Positions 1 through 11,697 of a stretch of DNA of 64,000 nucleotides are shown here, piece by piece. The notes beneath the pieces are model-generated. The model ran no database searches. It was not told the DNA's origin and was given only the letters and a program-made list of their open reading frames with translations. Within the stretch, counting starts at the first letter, position 1. The number at the start of each line of letters is the position of its first letter. Where the stretch lies: positions 479,414,900 to 479,478,899 of the forward strand of contig NC_081406.1 in assembly GCF_030272615.1 (NCBI RefSeq), in the 5' to 3' direction. Both the position numbers and the translations under genes were made by a program. This stretch comes from Cryptomeria japonica (Eukaryota > Streptophyta > Pinopsida > Cupressales > Cupressaceae).

Positions 1-2833
1 AAACTAAGAAGGTATCCAATGACCTAGTTACTCAGTTAACTGGTGCCACATCTAATAAAAGGTCCTTAAGAGTAAATGATGTAACAGACATTAATGTGAG
101 ATTTATTAGCATGATATTAGGGTATAAAGCTACTCATGCAAATAGACTTAATTTAGTTTCAATTTTATGCATTAAGAGTGCCTATGATATGGTCATAGAT
201 AATGCAAAGATTGATGTATGTGAGTGGTTAAAGGACAAATTAATTGACAACTTAGGCAAGATTAAGAAGGACAAGAAAGGAACTTTCAGGTTTGGAAATC
301 TGCTAGTATGTCTGATGCTACATATAACCAAATAGGTTCCCGGTATAGGCTACAAAGAACTTGGATATGATATACCGATAGGCAAACAGTTAATAGAACT
401 ATTCAATAATATGGGAGAAGACAAGGAAAACAATATCCATGATTTCTTTCAAGCACTAAAAACCAAAATGAAGAAAGGAATCTGACTATCACAAAAGATT
501 GTTGACAAATATAAGGATGAAATATGCTTTGTAATCAAAAAGGATGAGATCTAGATGGAAGTAGTCATCCCTAGGACAGTTTGGGTAATAGAGATGGGCT
601 ATGAAACAGATGATCATATAATTGAAACATATGCTAAAGCACTTCTGGAAACCCCTAAAGAACCTAAGGAAGAAGTATTTGGTAGTGCAAAAACTATTGA
701 AAGCCAAATACAATCTAAGAAAAGAGTGAAAAAGGTTGAGGCAGTTGTAAGAAAAGGTTCCAGATAGGCAAAGGCTATTAAAGAAGATGTGTTAAAGCAA
801 ACCGGTATAACAAAGGATGAGTTAGAAGCTCCACAACCTGAAACTCACCTATCACCGGTAGGTACTTCTTCGGAGAGTGACATGCCTGTAACTTTCAAGA
901 GAGTTGTAAGGAAAAGAGATCCATCACTGGAAACCACACCCTCACCTAGGAGGACAAGACAAAAACAACAAGCAGTGAGATCTCTGATAAGAAAGGCTAC
1001 ACCAAAGAAGAAGAAACTAACACCCAAAAAGAAGAAGAGGACAAACAAAGACTTGGCCCCTTTTGACATACTGTTGAATGAAATTACAGATGAAGGCAAA
1101 TTGAAGAATATAGAGAAACTATATGACACTCTAACAACTGATGAAAAAGAACAAGTAGAAAACAGTGTTATATTGCATATGGATATGTATAAGAAATTTT
1201 TGATGGAAGTAGTAAATGAAGTTCCATATGAACTATTTAAGAGACTGGAAGCAAGGAGACAAGCAGTAATAGAACTAGACAAGAAAATAAAGATTGAAAA
1301 GCTACTTGCTGTATATTTGGTGAATTCACCCAAAGAAATTGATGACTTAATTGCTCAAGCCAACCAGTCAGTATTTTCTACTGCACACTGACACATTGCT
1401 TTAATGGTTGGAAGAGTTAATGAGGTGACTGAGGAGATAGAAAATGCATGTGACATTTTCCTAGTGGAAAAAGAAAAACAAGAAGAATACATGAGTCACA
1501 AACCTATAAAGGTATATCAGAAAGAAAGAGACAAGAGTAAAGGTAAAGTTGGTGGACCACCTAGTATCAAGGTTAAAGACAACTTACCCCCACCTCCTTT
1601 GATTACTCCACCGGCAAAAACAACAGCTACAAAAGATCGACCGGTAGCTGAAAGTATGGATGTATAAGATAGTAATCCTAATCCTAAAGTCTTATACACT
1701 ATGGATGTTGATACTCAAAAGATCAACATTGTGGTAGACAAAGATATAGCTGATAAGACTGACATGGCTAGTGAGCCTCTGGTAGCTGAACAAACTGATA
1801 ACACATAGGAGAAACTGATAGATGACAAAGAACAAAAGGTAGAGACTCAGACTGAGACAATGCAATAAACAGAGAAACAAACAGATCAAAAGGCTCTTGA
1901 ACAAGAACATCAACAGAAACAAGAACAGGTTCATAAGGAAATAGTGCCACCGGCAACTGGAGAAGTAGAAAAACCATTGCTTAAGGAAATGCAGACACAA
2001 ACAGATCTACCAAAGGTCAATACAAGCTTGGTGGTACTCAGAATCTAGGTTCATCATCAGGCTACAAATCAACTAATGTGACTGAGGTACTATTAGATTC
2101 AATTAAAAAGATAACAGGCTATAGCTCACAAGCCTATAAGGCAATAGATGATACCATACCAATTTTGAAGGTAATTGCTCCTAACTATAATATAGACAAT
2201 AAAGATTCTTTAGGACAACTTGATACCTTGGGTAAATATATCATAGAAAACTTTAAGAAAATAAAGAGAGAGACATTGAAGGATAAAGTAGAAATTGAAA
2301 AGCAGAAATTCTTTGATGAGCAAATAAAGAAGTGTAATAGAGATTTTGACACACTTCTACCAGAATTGTGTAATTTATTGAAAGAGTACAAGACTCTATA
2401 CAAAGACACCTATAAGACAAACCTTTTGACTGTAGATATAGACAAGAAGATGAGCAAGGTACAGGATGAAATCAATAAACTTGCAGATAATTTTGTCAAC
2501 TCACCTGATACACTATCAGTTTTTGAACAGAAGATAACAAATTTTGAGGAAGATTTACTTAAATTGGAAAGAGAAAAAGAGAGAATAGTGAATAAGGCAA
2601 AGCATCTGAGATTAAAACTGAGTCCAAGATTGGACTATCTAGCATCACTACAGAAGGAAGTATCTGAGGCACTAATACAAGGATAGAAAACACTGGTAGA
2701 GCATTTACATCATCTCACCGGTACAGTTAAGAGAACAGAGACAACAATAAGAGATAGTAAAAAGTTTATGGAGAGTATAAACTTGATTTTGGCAGATCTA
2801 TTTCAAATTGTAACTACCCAGTTACAAGGTTGA
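1..2833 (+). pseudogene. El-1 ORF2, decayed, unknown function
   Basis: Reading frame open from the window start, interrupted by TAG 333, TGA 483, TAG 552, TAG 765, TGA 1389, TAA 1665, TAG 1806 and TAA 1866. One frameshift lies near 2020-2035, after which the frame runs to a TGA at 2831 with one more TAG at 2684. The protein matches El-2 and El-3 ORF2 in order: a hydrophobic stretch FRFGNLLVCLM, the ICFVI block near 525, the motif MGYE near 595, a Lys-rich linker, an acidic helical block (about 1050-1380) and a charged helical C-terminus. Its place just before the polypurine tract is where Sireviruses carry an env-like ORF, but I see no signal peptide or membrane segment. Function unknown. Confidence 0.7.
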
Positions 2834-3031
2834 AACTACAAACTCTACTGACATCTTGACAACCTTTGTCATTGATGCCAAAGGGGGAGTAGTGGGATGA
2901 GAAATTCAATATCACAGAATCATATGCTTAGGGGGAGCACACACATTTTTGGTAACATTTTTGGACTTCACATTTTTGGATAATTTTTTGACACACTTTT
3001 GAAATCTCTCATGAGTGTTGCCATCAATGCC

Positions 3032-3042
3032 AAAGGGGGAGA
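3032..3042 (+). promoter_or_regulatory. El-1 polypurine tract
   Basis: The purine run AAAGGGGGAGA lies 1 base before the 3' LTR, the expected site of plus-strand priming. The sequence TTGCCATCAATG just upstream is complementary to CATTGATGGCAA inside the LTR (about 3095-3106), so the tract lies in the loop of a potential hairpin. Confidence 0.85.
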
Positions 3043-3043
3043 T

Positions 3044-3865
3044 TGTTGGCATATGCACACTCCAATGAGACATTGTAGGTGATTGAAGGTTTTGTCATTG
3101 ATGGCAACCTTGCAATCCTATGGCACCAGCAAGGCATTACACCAACAAGTTAGTGCACCGACATCAACAGATCACACTCTACACTGACACTCAGGACACC
3201 AGCACTGGCACAAAGAAAGGAAGTATACCGGCACAGAGGCCGACAAGATTTTCTATATTATATTTTGTTTATTATTGTAAAAACTTTGTAAGCCAACTTG
3301 GCATGTTGTAAAATGACTCTTATATATAAAAGTGATCATTGTAGACATTCAAGAAGTAAGGAAATAAGAAAAGAAAGTGATGTATGCAAAATATTAAGGA
3401 AGACCTATTATGCAAAATATAGGTTGAAGGGTTTATGTAAGAAGCAGAGCAGCAACCGGTACTAGATCAGGCATTATAGATGCTATTGTAAAGCAGTACA
3501 AGATATTGGATTTGTATAATCCACATTGTAAGTCAGTGAGACTACCCATTGAGCAGTGAGCTCTAGGCAGTTGGCCTTCCTGCATGTGCAAGCCCCTATT
3601 GTAAGTAATATTATCTTATTGGCCAGTAAGTGAATATTGTGGGTCACAAATCCCACTGAGGTTTTTCCCACATCGGGTTTACTCGTTAAATCCTTGTGTT
3701 ATGGTGTGCTTTTCATGTGGATGTTCTTAATTCTGTTTATTACATTATTTCTTGCATATCGATACACTATTATAATATGTTCTGCATGTTTTAAGTTAAG
3801 AAATACTTGTTACCGGTTAGATACTGATTCACCCCCCCCTCTCAGTATCTGTGGGATTCCTAACA
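3044..3865 (+). repeat. El-1 3' LTR (822 bp)
   Basis: Begins TGTTGGCATATGC directly after the polypurine tract and ends GGATTCCTAACA. It contains a TATA-like box near 3323 and the block CTTCCTGCATGTGCA (about 3576) that recurs in the El-2 and El-4 LTRs. It also contains GATTCACCCC near the end, shared with all Copia-type LTRs here. An 832-bp copy stands alone at 24423-25254. Confidence 0.9.
3323..3330 (+). promoter_or_regulatory. Probable TATA box of the El-1 LTR
   Basis: TATATAAA in the middle of the LTR, kept in the solo copy (about 24704-24711). Position and conservation suggest the U3 promoter; the transcription start was not determined. Confidence 0.5.
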
Positions 3866-4276
3866 AAGAGATGGATGGAGTTGAATGTGGATCACTCTCA
3901 CTGTAGCATAACATAGGGTAGATAGATGGATGTTGATATGGATTTTGTTGAAAACAAAGCATAAGCTTGCTAATGGAGTGGATTTGGAATCAAAAGGGCA
4001 TTATAAGAAGGCAATAAAAAGTGGATTATTTGATGAAGGGAGGGGTCCCCAATTTATAGAAATGGAGGATTCAAAATAGACAATCAATATTGGAAGCTTA
4101 ATGAAGGGTTGAGATTGAAGGTGAGAAGATGAAGTGGACAAGGCACATAACCTTTTGGTATGTGGACTAAATGACAATCCTTTGGAAGAAAACTTGGCAT
4201 AGGGAAGAGCGTGAGATGTGCTCACACATGTGTGAGAAAATATTGGAAATACCATGAGGCTAACAAGAGGAAACAC
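3866..4276. other. Unique-looking DNA between El-1 and El-2
   Basis: No gene seen. It carries a perfect 14-bp palindrome TCACACATGTGTGA at 4222-4235. The same palindrome recurs at 11373-11386 on the far side of El-2, so the pre-insertion locus probably held a diverged direct repeat. The last five bases (4272-4276, AACAC) are the left target duplication of El-2. Confidence 0.6.
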
Positions 4277-4398
4277 TATTGGCAATTGACACTCATTTGA
4301 CTAGTTTCAATATGTTGTCATTGATGGAAACATGTTCTGGCTTTCATATCTTGGCTTTGTTGTTCATCGACAGACACTTCACCGACAGGTTTCTTCAG
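4277..4398 (+). repeat. El-2 outermost LTR, truncated
   Basis: First ~120 bases of the El-2 LTR (TATTGGCAATTGACACTC, first G mutated to A). It joins near 4395-4400 directly to sequence that elsewhere lies just before the polypurine tract (compare 10300-10370). A second polypurine tract AAAGGGGGAGA follows at 4458-4468. Confidence 0.8.
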
Positions 4399-4469
4399 AG
4401 TGAACTTGACAGAAAGAAATCATTATCATTTTTCACATGAGTGTTGCCATCAATGCCAAAGGGGGAGAT

Positions 4470-5396
4470 TGTTGGCAATTGACACTCATTTGATTGGTTT
4501 CAATATGTTGTCATTTATGGCAACATGTTTTGACTTTCATATCTTGTTTTGGTTGTTCACCGGTAGACACTTCACCGACACCAACAACAACAACAACAAC
4601 AACACCGGTAGGAAGGATTCTTTTGGTACAAACATTTCAGGATGACATGACTCACATTAAGGATACCGGTATTGGAGGCCGACATCCTTTGGGAGATTCA
4701 GCAACCAACAATTGATTTTTCTATTTATGTATATATGTAATTAAGCTGACATGTATATTCATTTTGTAATTATCTATGTAAGCCAACATAAGGCATGAAG
4801 GATCGTAAGGGTATATAGTTCAGTTGATTAGATCATTTTGTGATATCTTAGGATATGTGATATGAGAGTAGAAATTGTAATGCAAGGAATGATGATTATG
4901 TAAGAGAGTATTTTGGTAAGGGTTTAGGGTTTGTGAACTGAAACAGACAAAGCTTTAATTGGAACTATACTCAGGCATAGGAGATGCTATCATTGTAGTT
5001 CACTCATTCTTTCAGATTGTAGTCTAGATTTTAATGTAGTGAGTGAGACACCTTTTGTGATGAGAAGTGTGCTCTAGGCTGTAAGCCTTCCTGCAAGTGC
5101 AGGCCCCCATATTTTCTAATATCTTTTCATATGGCCAGTGGATTGATATTGTGGGTCACAAATCCCACCATGGTTTTCCTCTTTGAGGTTTTACACGTAT
5201 AATTCTCTATGTTATGGTATTGATTTGTGTGATTGGCTTATTAATTTCTTTACTTATTTCAATCTTATATGTACTGGTTTACCGGTTGGTGAATGCTTGG
5301 TTTAATAAGGTTAAAATTGCATATTCCGGTAGAAATTGATTCACCCCCTCCCCCACCCCCCCTCTTAGTGTTCTTGGATTCCAACAATTGGTATCA
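4470..5396 (+). repeat. El-2 middle LTR (927 bp)
   Basis: Starts TGTTGGCAATTGAC after a polypurine tract and ends GGATTCCAACA before the primer site, so it serves as 3' LTR of the deleted unit and 5' LTR of the full unit. It has a short CAA microsatellite (about 4583-4602), ACCGGT and ACCGAC motifs, and the block CTTCCTGCAAGTGCAGG near 5090 shared with El-1 and El-4. Confidence 0.9.
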
Positions 5397-5398
5397 AA

Positions 5399-5410
5399 GC
5401 CTTGTGCCTC
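5399..5410 (+). promoter_or_regulatory. El-2 primer binding site (initiator Met tRNA)
   Basis: TGGTATCAAAGC two bases after the LTR, one base different from the usual plant initiator-Met complement TGGTATCAGAGC. Confidence 0.85.
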
Positions 5411-5454
5411 AGAGGAATTTTACCAGCTTAAGGGAGATCCTGAATCTAGAATCC

Positions 5455-6578
5455 ATGGATATGAGTTTGGAGAAGCAACTTGAGGTAGCACTTGAAGATT
5501 ATGTTGCTGAAAGGATGAAGAACTTGAAATTACAAGATGAATTGAATTATGCTTAGGAATTCATTCTTATCCTATAGGAGAGGTTGTCATTTGTTCAAGC
5601 TAGGAGGAAGGAACTACTACAAAATCAGGATAATGAAGAGAAAGATGCTCTTAATGAAAGACATCAAAAGCTGAGTCAGAAGAATATGGTCATGACGAAT
5701 GAAATGCAAGCCCTAACTATGAGGATGTCAAAGGAGATTGAAGACTAGAAGATGAATGAATAAAACCTTGGGAGATATCTGTAAGATAAATTTGAAGAAT
5801 GCATCCGGTTGGTTCATGAAAATGATATGTTGAGAATTGATTTAGTGCAATCCCAAAGTAATGAACAAGAACTTGAAAGAAAAATGATAATTCTAAGAGA
5901 TGATCTGACTATTGCAAGTGAGTACAAGGAAAAATTCAAGGTTGGTTCAGCACAACTTGATGAATTATTGAAAAGACAAAGACAAAATGGAGATTCCAAT
6001 GGACTTGGATTTGAACAAGAACAAAGCTCTGGTACTACAAATGAAGATCAAAACTAGAAGTTACTGGTAAGGTATCTTAATGCTTACAAATTTAATAGTA
6101 GATGCTTTGTTTGTAATAAATTTGGTCACATGGCTAGGCAATATAGAAATAGAGAAAATAAGAACAATAATTCTACTCTTGGTCAATGTTCTAAGTGCAA
6201 TAAGAATGGTCATAAAATAGAAGATTACAAAATGAATGTTAAATTCCATGCATGTGGAAAATTTGGACATATGGATAATCAGTGCAGGTCAAGCAATTAT
6301 ACCAGTTTTAGCAAAGGAATTCAAAAAAACAGTGTTACATGTTATGCATGCAACAAGATTGGACACATAGCTAAGTTTTGTAGAAGTCAAAATCCACCGG
6401 TTAACAATGATGGATCAAATGATAAAGGGAAAGAGACTTGGTCAATGAAATCTAGCAAGATCATACCAAGAGATGGGTTAGGAAGTCCGCTGATCAATCA
6501 ACAGATGAGAATGCTATGGTTACTCAAACGATAGAGGAGGTTGCTCCTACACCAGTAGGAAGTTCATCTGATAACTGA
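5455..6578 (+). pseudogene. El-2 ORF1: coiled-coil and zinc-knuckle gag-like protein
   Basis: The ATG at 5455 is the first in frame after the primer site. The N-terminal ~200 residues are Glu/Lys/Leu-rich and look like a long coiled coil. Four CCHC-type zinc knuckles follow (about 6100-6380): three have lost a Cys, while CYACNKIGHIAKFC is intact. Stops in frame: TAG 5554, 5575, 5746 and 6055; TAA 5761 and 5782. A frameshift near 6475-6490 moves the sensible C-terminus to a frame ending at TGA 6576. No typical Copia gag domain is evident, so RNA binding and particle assembly are inferred from the knuckles and coiled coil. Confidence 0.7.
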
Positions 6579-6937
6579 GGCAGAAGCCTTAGGGGTAGGC
6601 AAAATTCATGAAAATAGTGCATAAGCCCCAAGAAGGAGATCTGGAAGATGTTCTAGACATTGGAAATGCTTATCCAGCATGGAGATGTTTGACCAAAGAT
6701 CCAATATCTTTCACTGAAAGTCATTCATATCAATGACAGATTAGGTTTTTTATTGGAGGTTAAAAGGTTGAATCCACTTCATTTTTTATCACCTTGCATT
6801 CAAAGTGATTCAGAGTGAGTCTAAGGCTATTCAATGTGATCAAATATCTTCTTCAGTGATTTGACCAGCGAACGAAGAGTTCTTTAAGGTTTCACTGGCA
6901 ACTATTTCTTAGGTACTTATTGAATTTATCTTTCATC

Positions 6938-9900
6938 ATGGAATAAGGAGCATCCTCTACACCTACTTTTATTGCAAATCCTACTATTGTTGAGGTTAAG
7001 GACCATCCTAGGCTGATTTTCAAACAAATTCCACATATTGCCACCTTGGATGATTCGGTTGGTGCATTTTCCCATGTCTTGGAAGGAGTTGTATATGTGG
7101 AAAATGTCAGAGCCTACATTCACTGCCACATTGAGGATTTGGGTACTAATGATATCAAGAGCATGTATATGAGCGATTTGATGGGAGATTCTGGAAAGAT
7201 CAAGCCCGAGTACAAGCATATTGAGGATCTAGGGTTTATTGGCATTATGGATATTCCTGAATTTGAAGATGAAATCATTAGATATGTATTGAGTAGAGTG
7301 CATGGAGAATTCATCTGGTTGGATAGACCTTATAAGATCTCAAAGGAGGATATTAGGGCCATCACCGATTTGTCATAGATTGGTCAGCATCTTGAGAAGA
7401 AGATTTATAATGGCTATGTTAACAAACTCATTGATGCAACTTCGGACTAGCGATCGATGAGGGTTAGCACCATCACATACAGAGACATCAAATTTGGAAT
7501 CATGATTATTGGATATAAGGTAACTCAATCCAATCATCTTAATTCTATTTCTAGCTCCTGAATTTATGTTGCACATAAGATCATGAGGGAAGATGAGAAG
7601 TTAGATCTCTGTGGATAGATGTTAGATGAGTTGTTAATTAACATTGGGAAGATCAAAGGAGACAAGAAGGGGACATTCTGATATGGGAATCTTATTGTCT
7701 GTTTGATGATATTTTTCATTAATGAAACTCCCAATTTTAGGATGAGACAATGGGCATTTGATATCCCGGTAGGAAGACAACTGAAACAATCTACTGCTAC
7801 TCTAGGTAGTCAGCAAGATGATAAGGTTTGGGGTTACTTTAAGGAATTACAGAAGGCTATGAAATATAGGAAAAGGATTCCAAAGCAAATTGTTGAGAAA
7901 TAATCAACCAAGATATGCTTCGTGGTTAGAAAGGATGAAACCTTGATGGAAGCAGTCAAGCCCCAGAAGATCAGGATTAAAGAGATGGGATATGAAGTTG
8001 ATGCACACATTTTGGATGCTTATGCAAAGATGTTAATTGATGCACCTATTGATGAAGCTAAGAAATCCTTTGGTACTACCAAATAGAATAAGTAAGAGGT
8101 TGAAACTGAGTTTAACCAAAAGAAGAGGGAGAAACAACAACGCAAAGCCAGCAAATTTGTTGAATGGGTATCTCACGATATCAAGGCATTAATTGATGTT
8201 GTTCTAGAAAAGGGAAGGAAGAGGAAAGAGCCTAATGTTTTTATTAAGCCTATTGCATTTGAATCTAGAACTAAGGATGACACACCCTTAGCATTTAAGA
8301 GGGTATTGAGGAAGAAAGGTGAAAAGTCCAAGGAGGAAGCTAGGAAGCAACTGGTAAGGAATGTTACAATCAAGGTAACGGAAAAGAAGAGAGCTCCAAA
8401 GGAAACACCTTCTGCACCATCTGATACCTGAAGAAGAAAGAAGATGGATGACTCAAATATTGCAATTGTACCTGGTAATGTAACCATTATTCCACCCAAG
8501 ACTTGTGCAGAATTGGTAGATGAAATAACTAAGCCTGGTATGTTGAAAAATGTACAATTCTATTATGAGAATTTAGATAATGATGAAAAAAGAGAAGTTG
8601 AGGAATCAATTTTATTAGATCTAGATATATATAAGAAAGCTTTGTTGGAAATTGAGAATCAAATATTGGCACAACTATATGACAACCTAGATGCTAGAAG
8701 ATTATCAACTATGGAGGAGGATAAGGATATAAATATTCCAGAGTTATTAACTACCTATGGATCCATTACTCCAGAGGAGCTGGAAAGGACACTTGAGATT
8801 GCAGACAAGAAAATCTTTTACAGCAAGAACAAAATGGTTAGTCTTATGTTAGGAAGGGTTAATGAGATAGTCACTAAGACACACAAGGCATGGGTTCAAT
8901 TCTTGGCTACAAACCCTAGTTTCTATATTTCACAAAAATCTAAGACAGACACTTTAGACACCTCGGTTGAAGGGAAAGGCAAAGGTATAATGGGTACTTG
9001 ACCTTCAATTTTGAAAAATATTAAGATATTGGATATAGAGCCCTTGGTAGAATCTAATGTATAGGAAATAGAGGTAATATTGGCAAATTCAGAGAGTGTA
9101 CAAGTTAAAAATGTTAAGGACAATAGTCCTCCAGATCAAAATATACAGGTTGAGGACACAGTTCATAAGAAGGAACTGACAGTAATTGATACTGCACCAA
9201 GTGGTGAAGCCACCAGTGCAAAAGAGGAAGTTATAAAAGTTAATCAATGATCAGAGGGGAAGAAAGAGGAATCTGAAAGGGAACCGATAGTGAGTGCATC
9301 ATTGTTGTCAATTGACACCTCACAGGTAGAACATAAGAGCTTAACATAGATGACTTCCACTAAGCTCATGATGATGGCTCCATAGAAGATGATGAAGGAA
9401 GGATCTAAGGACAAAGGAATTATTGATCAATCAATCCCAATTTTGCAAAGACTTGTCTCAGATTGCCATTTTGACAAAGGAACAAGCCCATCCGGCAAGC
9501 TTAAAATAATCACAAAGCACATTTCTAAGGACACTCAATCTTTACAACAAATATCTAACTAGCAGGCACTAGAGAGGTTTACACAAGCTAAGAGATCTAC
9601 ATTTGATCAGGATTGAGTCGGAGATAAGCTGAAGTTAATTGATAATGTCTTAAGGAAATGTACAAATATTTGTAGAATATCTTGCAACATAGGTTTACTT
9701 ACAACAAATTTAGACAAAGGGATTAAGGATACTTAGGAGAAGATTGTAGGTATAGTCAATTCTTTTGATGGATCAAATTCTTTGACAACATCTATTGATT
9801 GTGAGATCTTATTGTTGGAAGCTCAAGTTTTAGCTCTTGAGAGAGATAAAGATAAAATCATTAGGAGAGCTAGAGGTCTTAGAGGTTTGGTGAGTCCCCA

Positions 9901-10108
9901 GTTGGACTCATTAAGTGTACATAAGAAAGAGTGTATTGATATGGTTAGTAAGCCCACACCGACAAAACTTAAGGATAAAGAGTCATATGCTCACATTCTT
10001 AATGGACTGGTATCTATTTCTGAAACACTCAAATCAAGTTGGGATACCTATCTAGAGCTTTTGAAGAAACCCTATCTGGAAATTTTCAAATATATTCAGC
10101 TCCGGTAA
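6938..10108 (+). pseudogene. El-2 ORF2, one frame, 18 nonsense codons
   Basis: One frame runs about 1,056 codons with no indel, from ATG 6938 to TAA 10106. Internal stops: TAA 6944, 7901, 8093; TAG 7376, 7448, 7616, 8084, 9062, 9347, 9383, 9560, 9734; TGA 7559, 7679, 8429, 8999, 9248, 9614. Shared blocks with El-1 and El-3 include FVLSRVHGEF-like YVLSRVHGEFIWLDRPYKI (about 7285-7340), an ICFVV block near 7915, MGYEVD near 7990, a Lys-rich basic linker (8080-8440) and an acidic helical block (8500-8820). The C-terminus is long and charged, probably coiled coil. No enzyme motif seen. It ends about 260 bases before the LTR, in the env-like position of Sireviruses. Confidence 0.75.
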
Positions 10109-10358
10109 GGTATTTTGGGACATTCTTTGTAAAGTCTTTTATTCTTCATCCCAATTTTTGGTATTTTTTTTGGCATTGATGTCAAAGGGGAAGGTATAGG
10201 TGAAAATATATTCTTGACATCAGGAGATATGGAGGTATGGAGTATTTTGTTAAGATCATGATCATAGATGGATATTTAGCTCAAAGGGAGTGATCTAAGA
10301 GTGAAACCAGTAGATGGAAATCATTATCATTTCTCACATGAATGTTGCCATCAATGCC

Positions 10359-10369
10359 AAAGGGGGAGA
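10359..10369 (+). promoter_or_regulatory. El-2 polypurine tract
   Basis: AAAGGGGGAGA directly before the last LTR. Upstream TTGCCATCAATG can pair, with mismatches, with the early LTR sequence near 10415, as in El-1. Confidence 0.85.
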
Positions 10370-10370
10370 T

Positions 10371-11275
10371 TGTTGGACATTGACACTCATTTGATTGGTT
10401 TCAATATGTTTTCATTGATGTAAACATGTTATGACTTTCATATCTTGGTTTGGTTGTTCACCGTCAGACACTTCACCAACACCGACACCGACACTGGCAG
10501 ATTTCTTCACCAGTAGGAGATTCTTTAGGTACCAACATTGCAGGCTGACATGACTCACATTCAAGATACCACTATTGGAGGCTGACATCATTTGGGAGAT
10601 CCGATAATTGGAAATTGACTTTGATATTTATGTATATATGCAATTGAGTCGACATGTATACTCATTTTGTAATTATCTATGTAAGTCAACATAAGGCATG
10701 AAGGATTGTAAGGGTATATAGTTTAGTTGATTAGATCATTTTTTGATATGTTAGGATATGTGATATGAGAGTGGAAATTGTAATGCGAGGAATTTTGATT
10801 ATGTAAGAGGGTGTTCCAATAAGGGCTTAGGGTTTCTGAACTGGAACAGACAGAGTTTTAACCGGAATTGTACTCAAGCATATGAGATGCTATCATTGTA
10901 GTTCACTCATTCTTTCAGATTGTAGTCTAGATTTTTATGTAGTGAGACTCCTTTTGTGATGAGAAGTGTGCTTTAGGCTATAAGTCTTCCTGCAAGTGCA
11001 GGCCCCCATATTTTATAATATCTTTTCATATGGCCAGTGGATTGATATTGTGGGTCACAAACCCCACCATGGTTTTTCCTCTTTGAGGTTTTCCATGTAT
11101 AATTCTCTATGTTATGGTTCATTTGTGTGATTGGCTTATTAGTTGATTTAAATCTTTCAATCTTATATGTACCATTTTACCGGTTGATGAATGCTTGGTT
11201 TAAAAGGTTAAAATTGCATATTCTGATAGAACACTAATTAACCCACCCCCCTCTTAGTGTTCTTGGATTCCAACA
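10371..11275 (+). repeat. El-2 right LTR (905 bp)
   Basis: Begins TGTTGGACATTGAC, ends GGATTCCAACA, followed by target duplication AACAC. It differs from the middle LTR by many scattered substitutions and small indels, clearly more than the two Gypsy LTRs at 48479 and 57739 differ from each other. Confidence 0.9.
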
Positions 11276-11280
11276 AACAC

Positions 11281-11697
11281 TTTTAGCAAAATGTAAGGTC
11301 TATAGAAAGGGGGGTTATGACATGTAGACTAAAAGGGAAAGGTGAAGGGTGGCTCCATGGGGAAGAGAATTCTCACACATGTGTGAACCCATGGGTCAAA
11401 GATGAGGTGGAGAGGTGAAATGTCTTGTGCATGCAAGTCATTTATGAGGGGAGTCACATGTGGACTTGGGTAGGTGTGTAACATTTAATAATAGCATAAA
11501 TGTTAATAGGGATTATGCTTAGGTTAATTAACTTAATGAAAGGGGTTAAAAGGTGGTTTTGTAGGAATCACCAAATTAATTGAATTAATTATGAATTAAT
11601 TGAATTAATTAAATTAATTAGGATTAGGAGGGAGATTGACATATTTGGCTAAAGACGAGTTTGATTTATTTAAATAAGTCAAACTTTAGAGGAAATT
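11281..11697. other. AT-rich DNA between El-2 and the minus-strand Gypsy LTR
   Basis: No gene seen. It contains the second copy of the 14-bp palindrome (11373-11386) and a simple AATTAATTG-type stretch at about 11575-11630. Confidence 0.6.

Larger units (their letters stand above)
1..3865 (+). mobile_element. El-1: 3' part of a pol-less Copia-type LTR element
   Basis: The window opens inside an LTR retrotransposon and shows its second ORF, polypurine tract and 3' LTR. The LTR begins TGTTGG and ends CTAACA, standard Copia termini. The 5 bases after it (AAGAG) would be the target duplication, but the left partner is outside the window. The visible coding region is homologous by eye to ORF2 of El-2 and El-3. 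No pol domain is seen in this part; whether pol lies upstream cannot be seen. A solo LTR of the same family lies at 24423-25254. Confidence 0.85.
4277..11275 (+). mobile_element. El-2: pol-less Copia-type element with three LTRs
   Basis: Flanked by the 5-bp direct repeat AACAC (4272-4276 and 11276-11280). In order: a truncated LTR start (4277 to about 4398), a remnant of an internal 3' end with polypurine tract (to 4469), a full LTR (4470-5396), primer site, ORF1, ORF2, polypurine tract and a full LTR (10371-11275). This is the product expected from LTR-LTR unequal recombination giving a tandem array, followed by deletion in the first unit. No protease, integrase, reverse transcriptase or RNase H motif is present between the LTRs. 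Confidence 0.85.
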
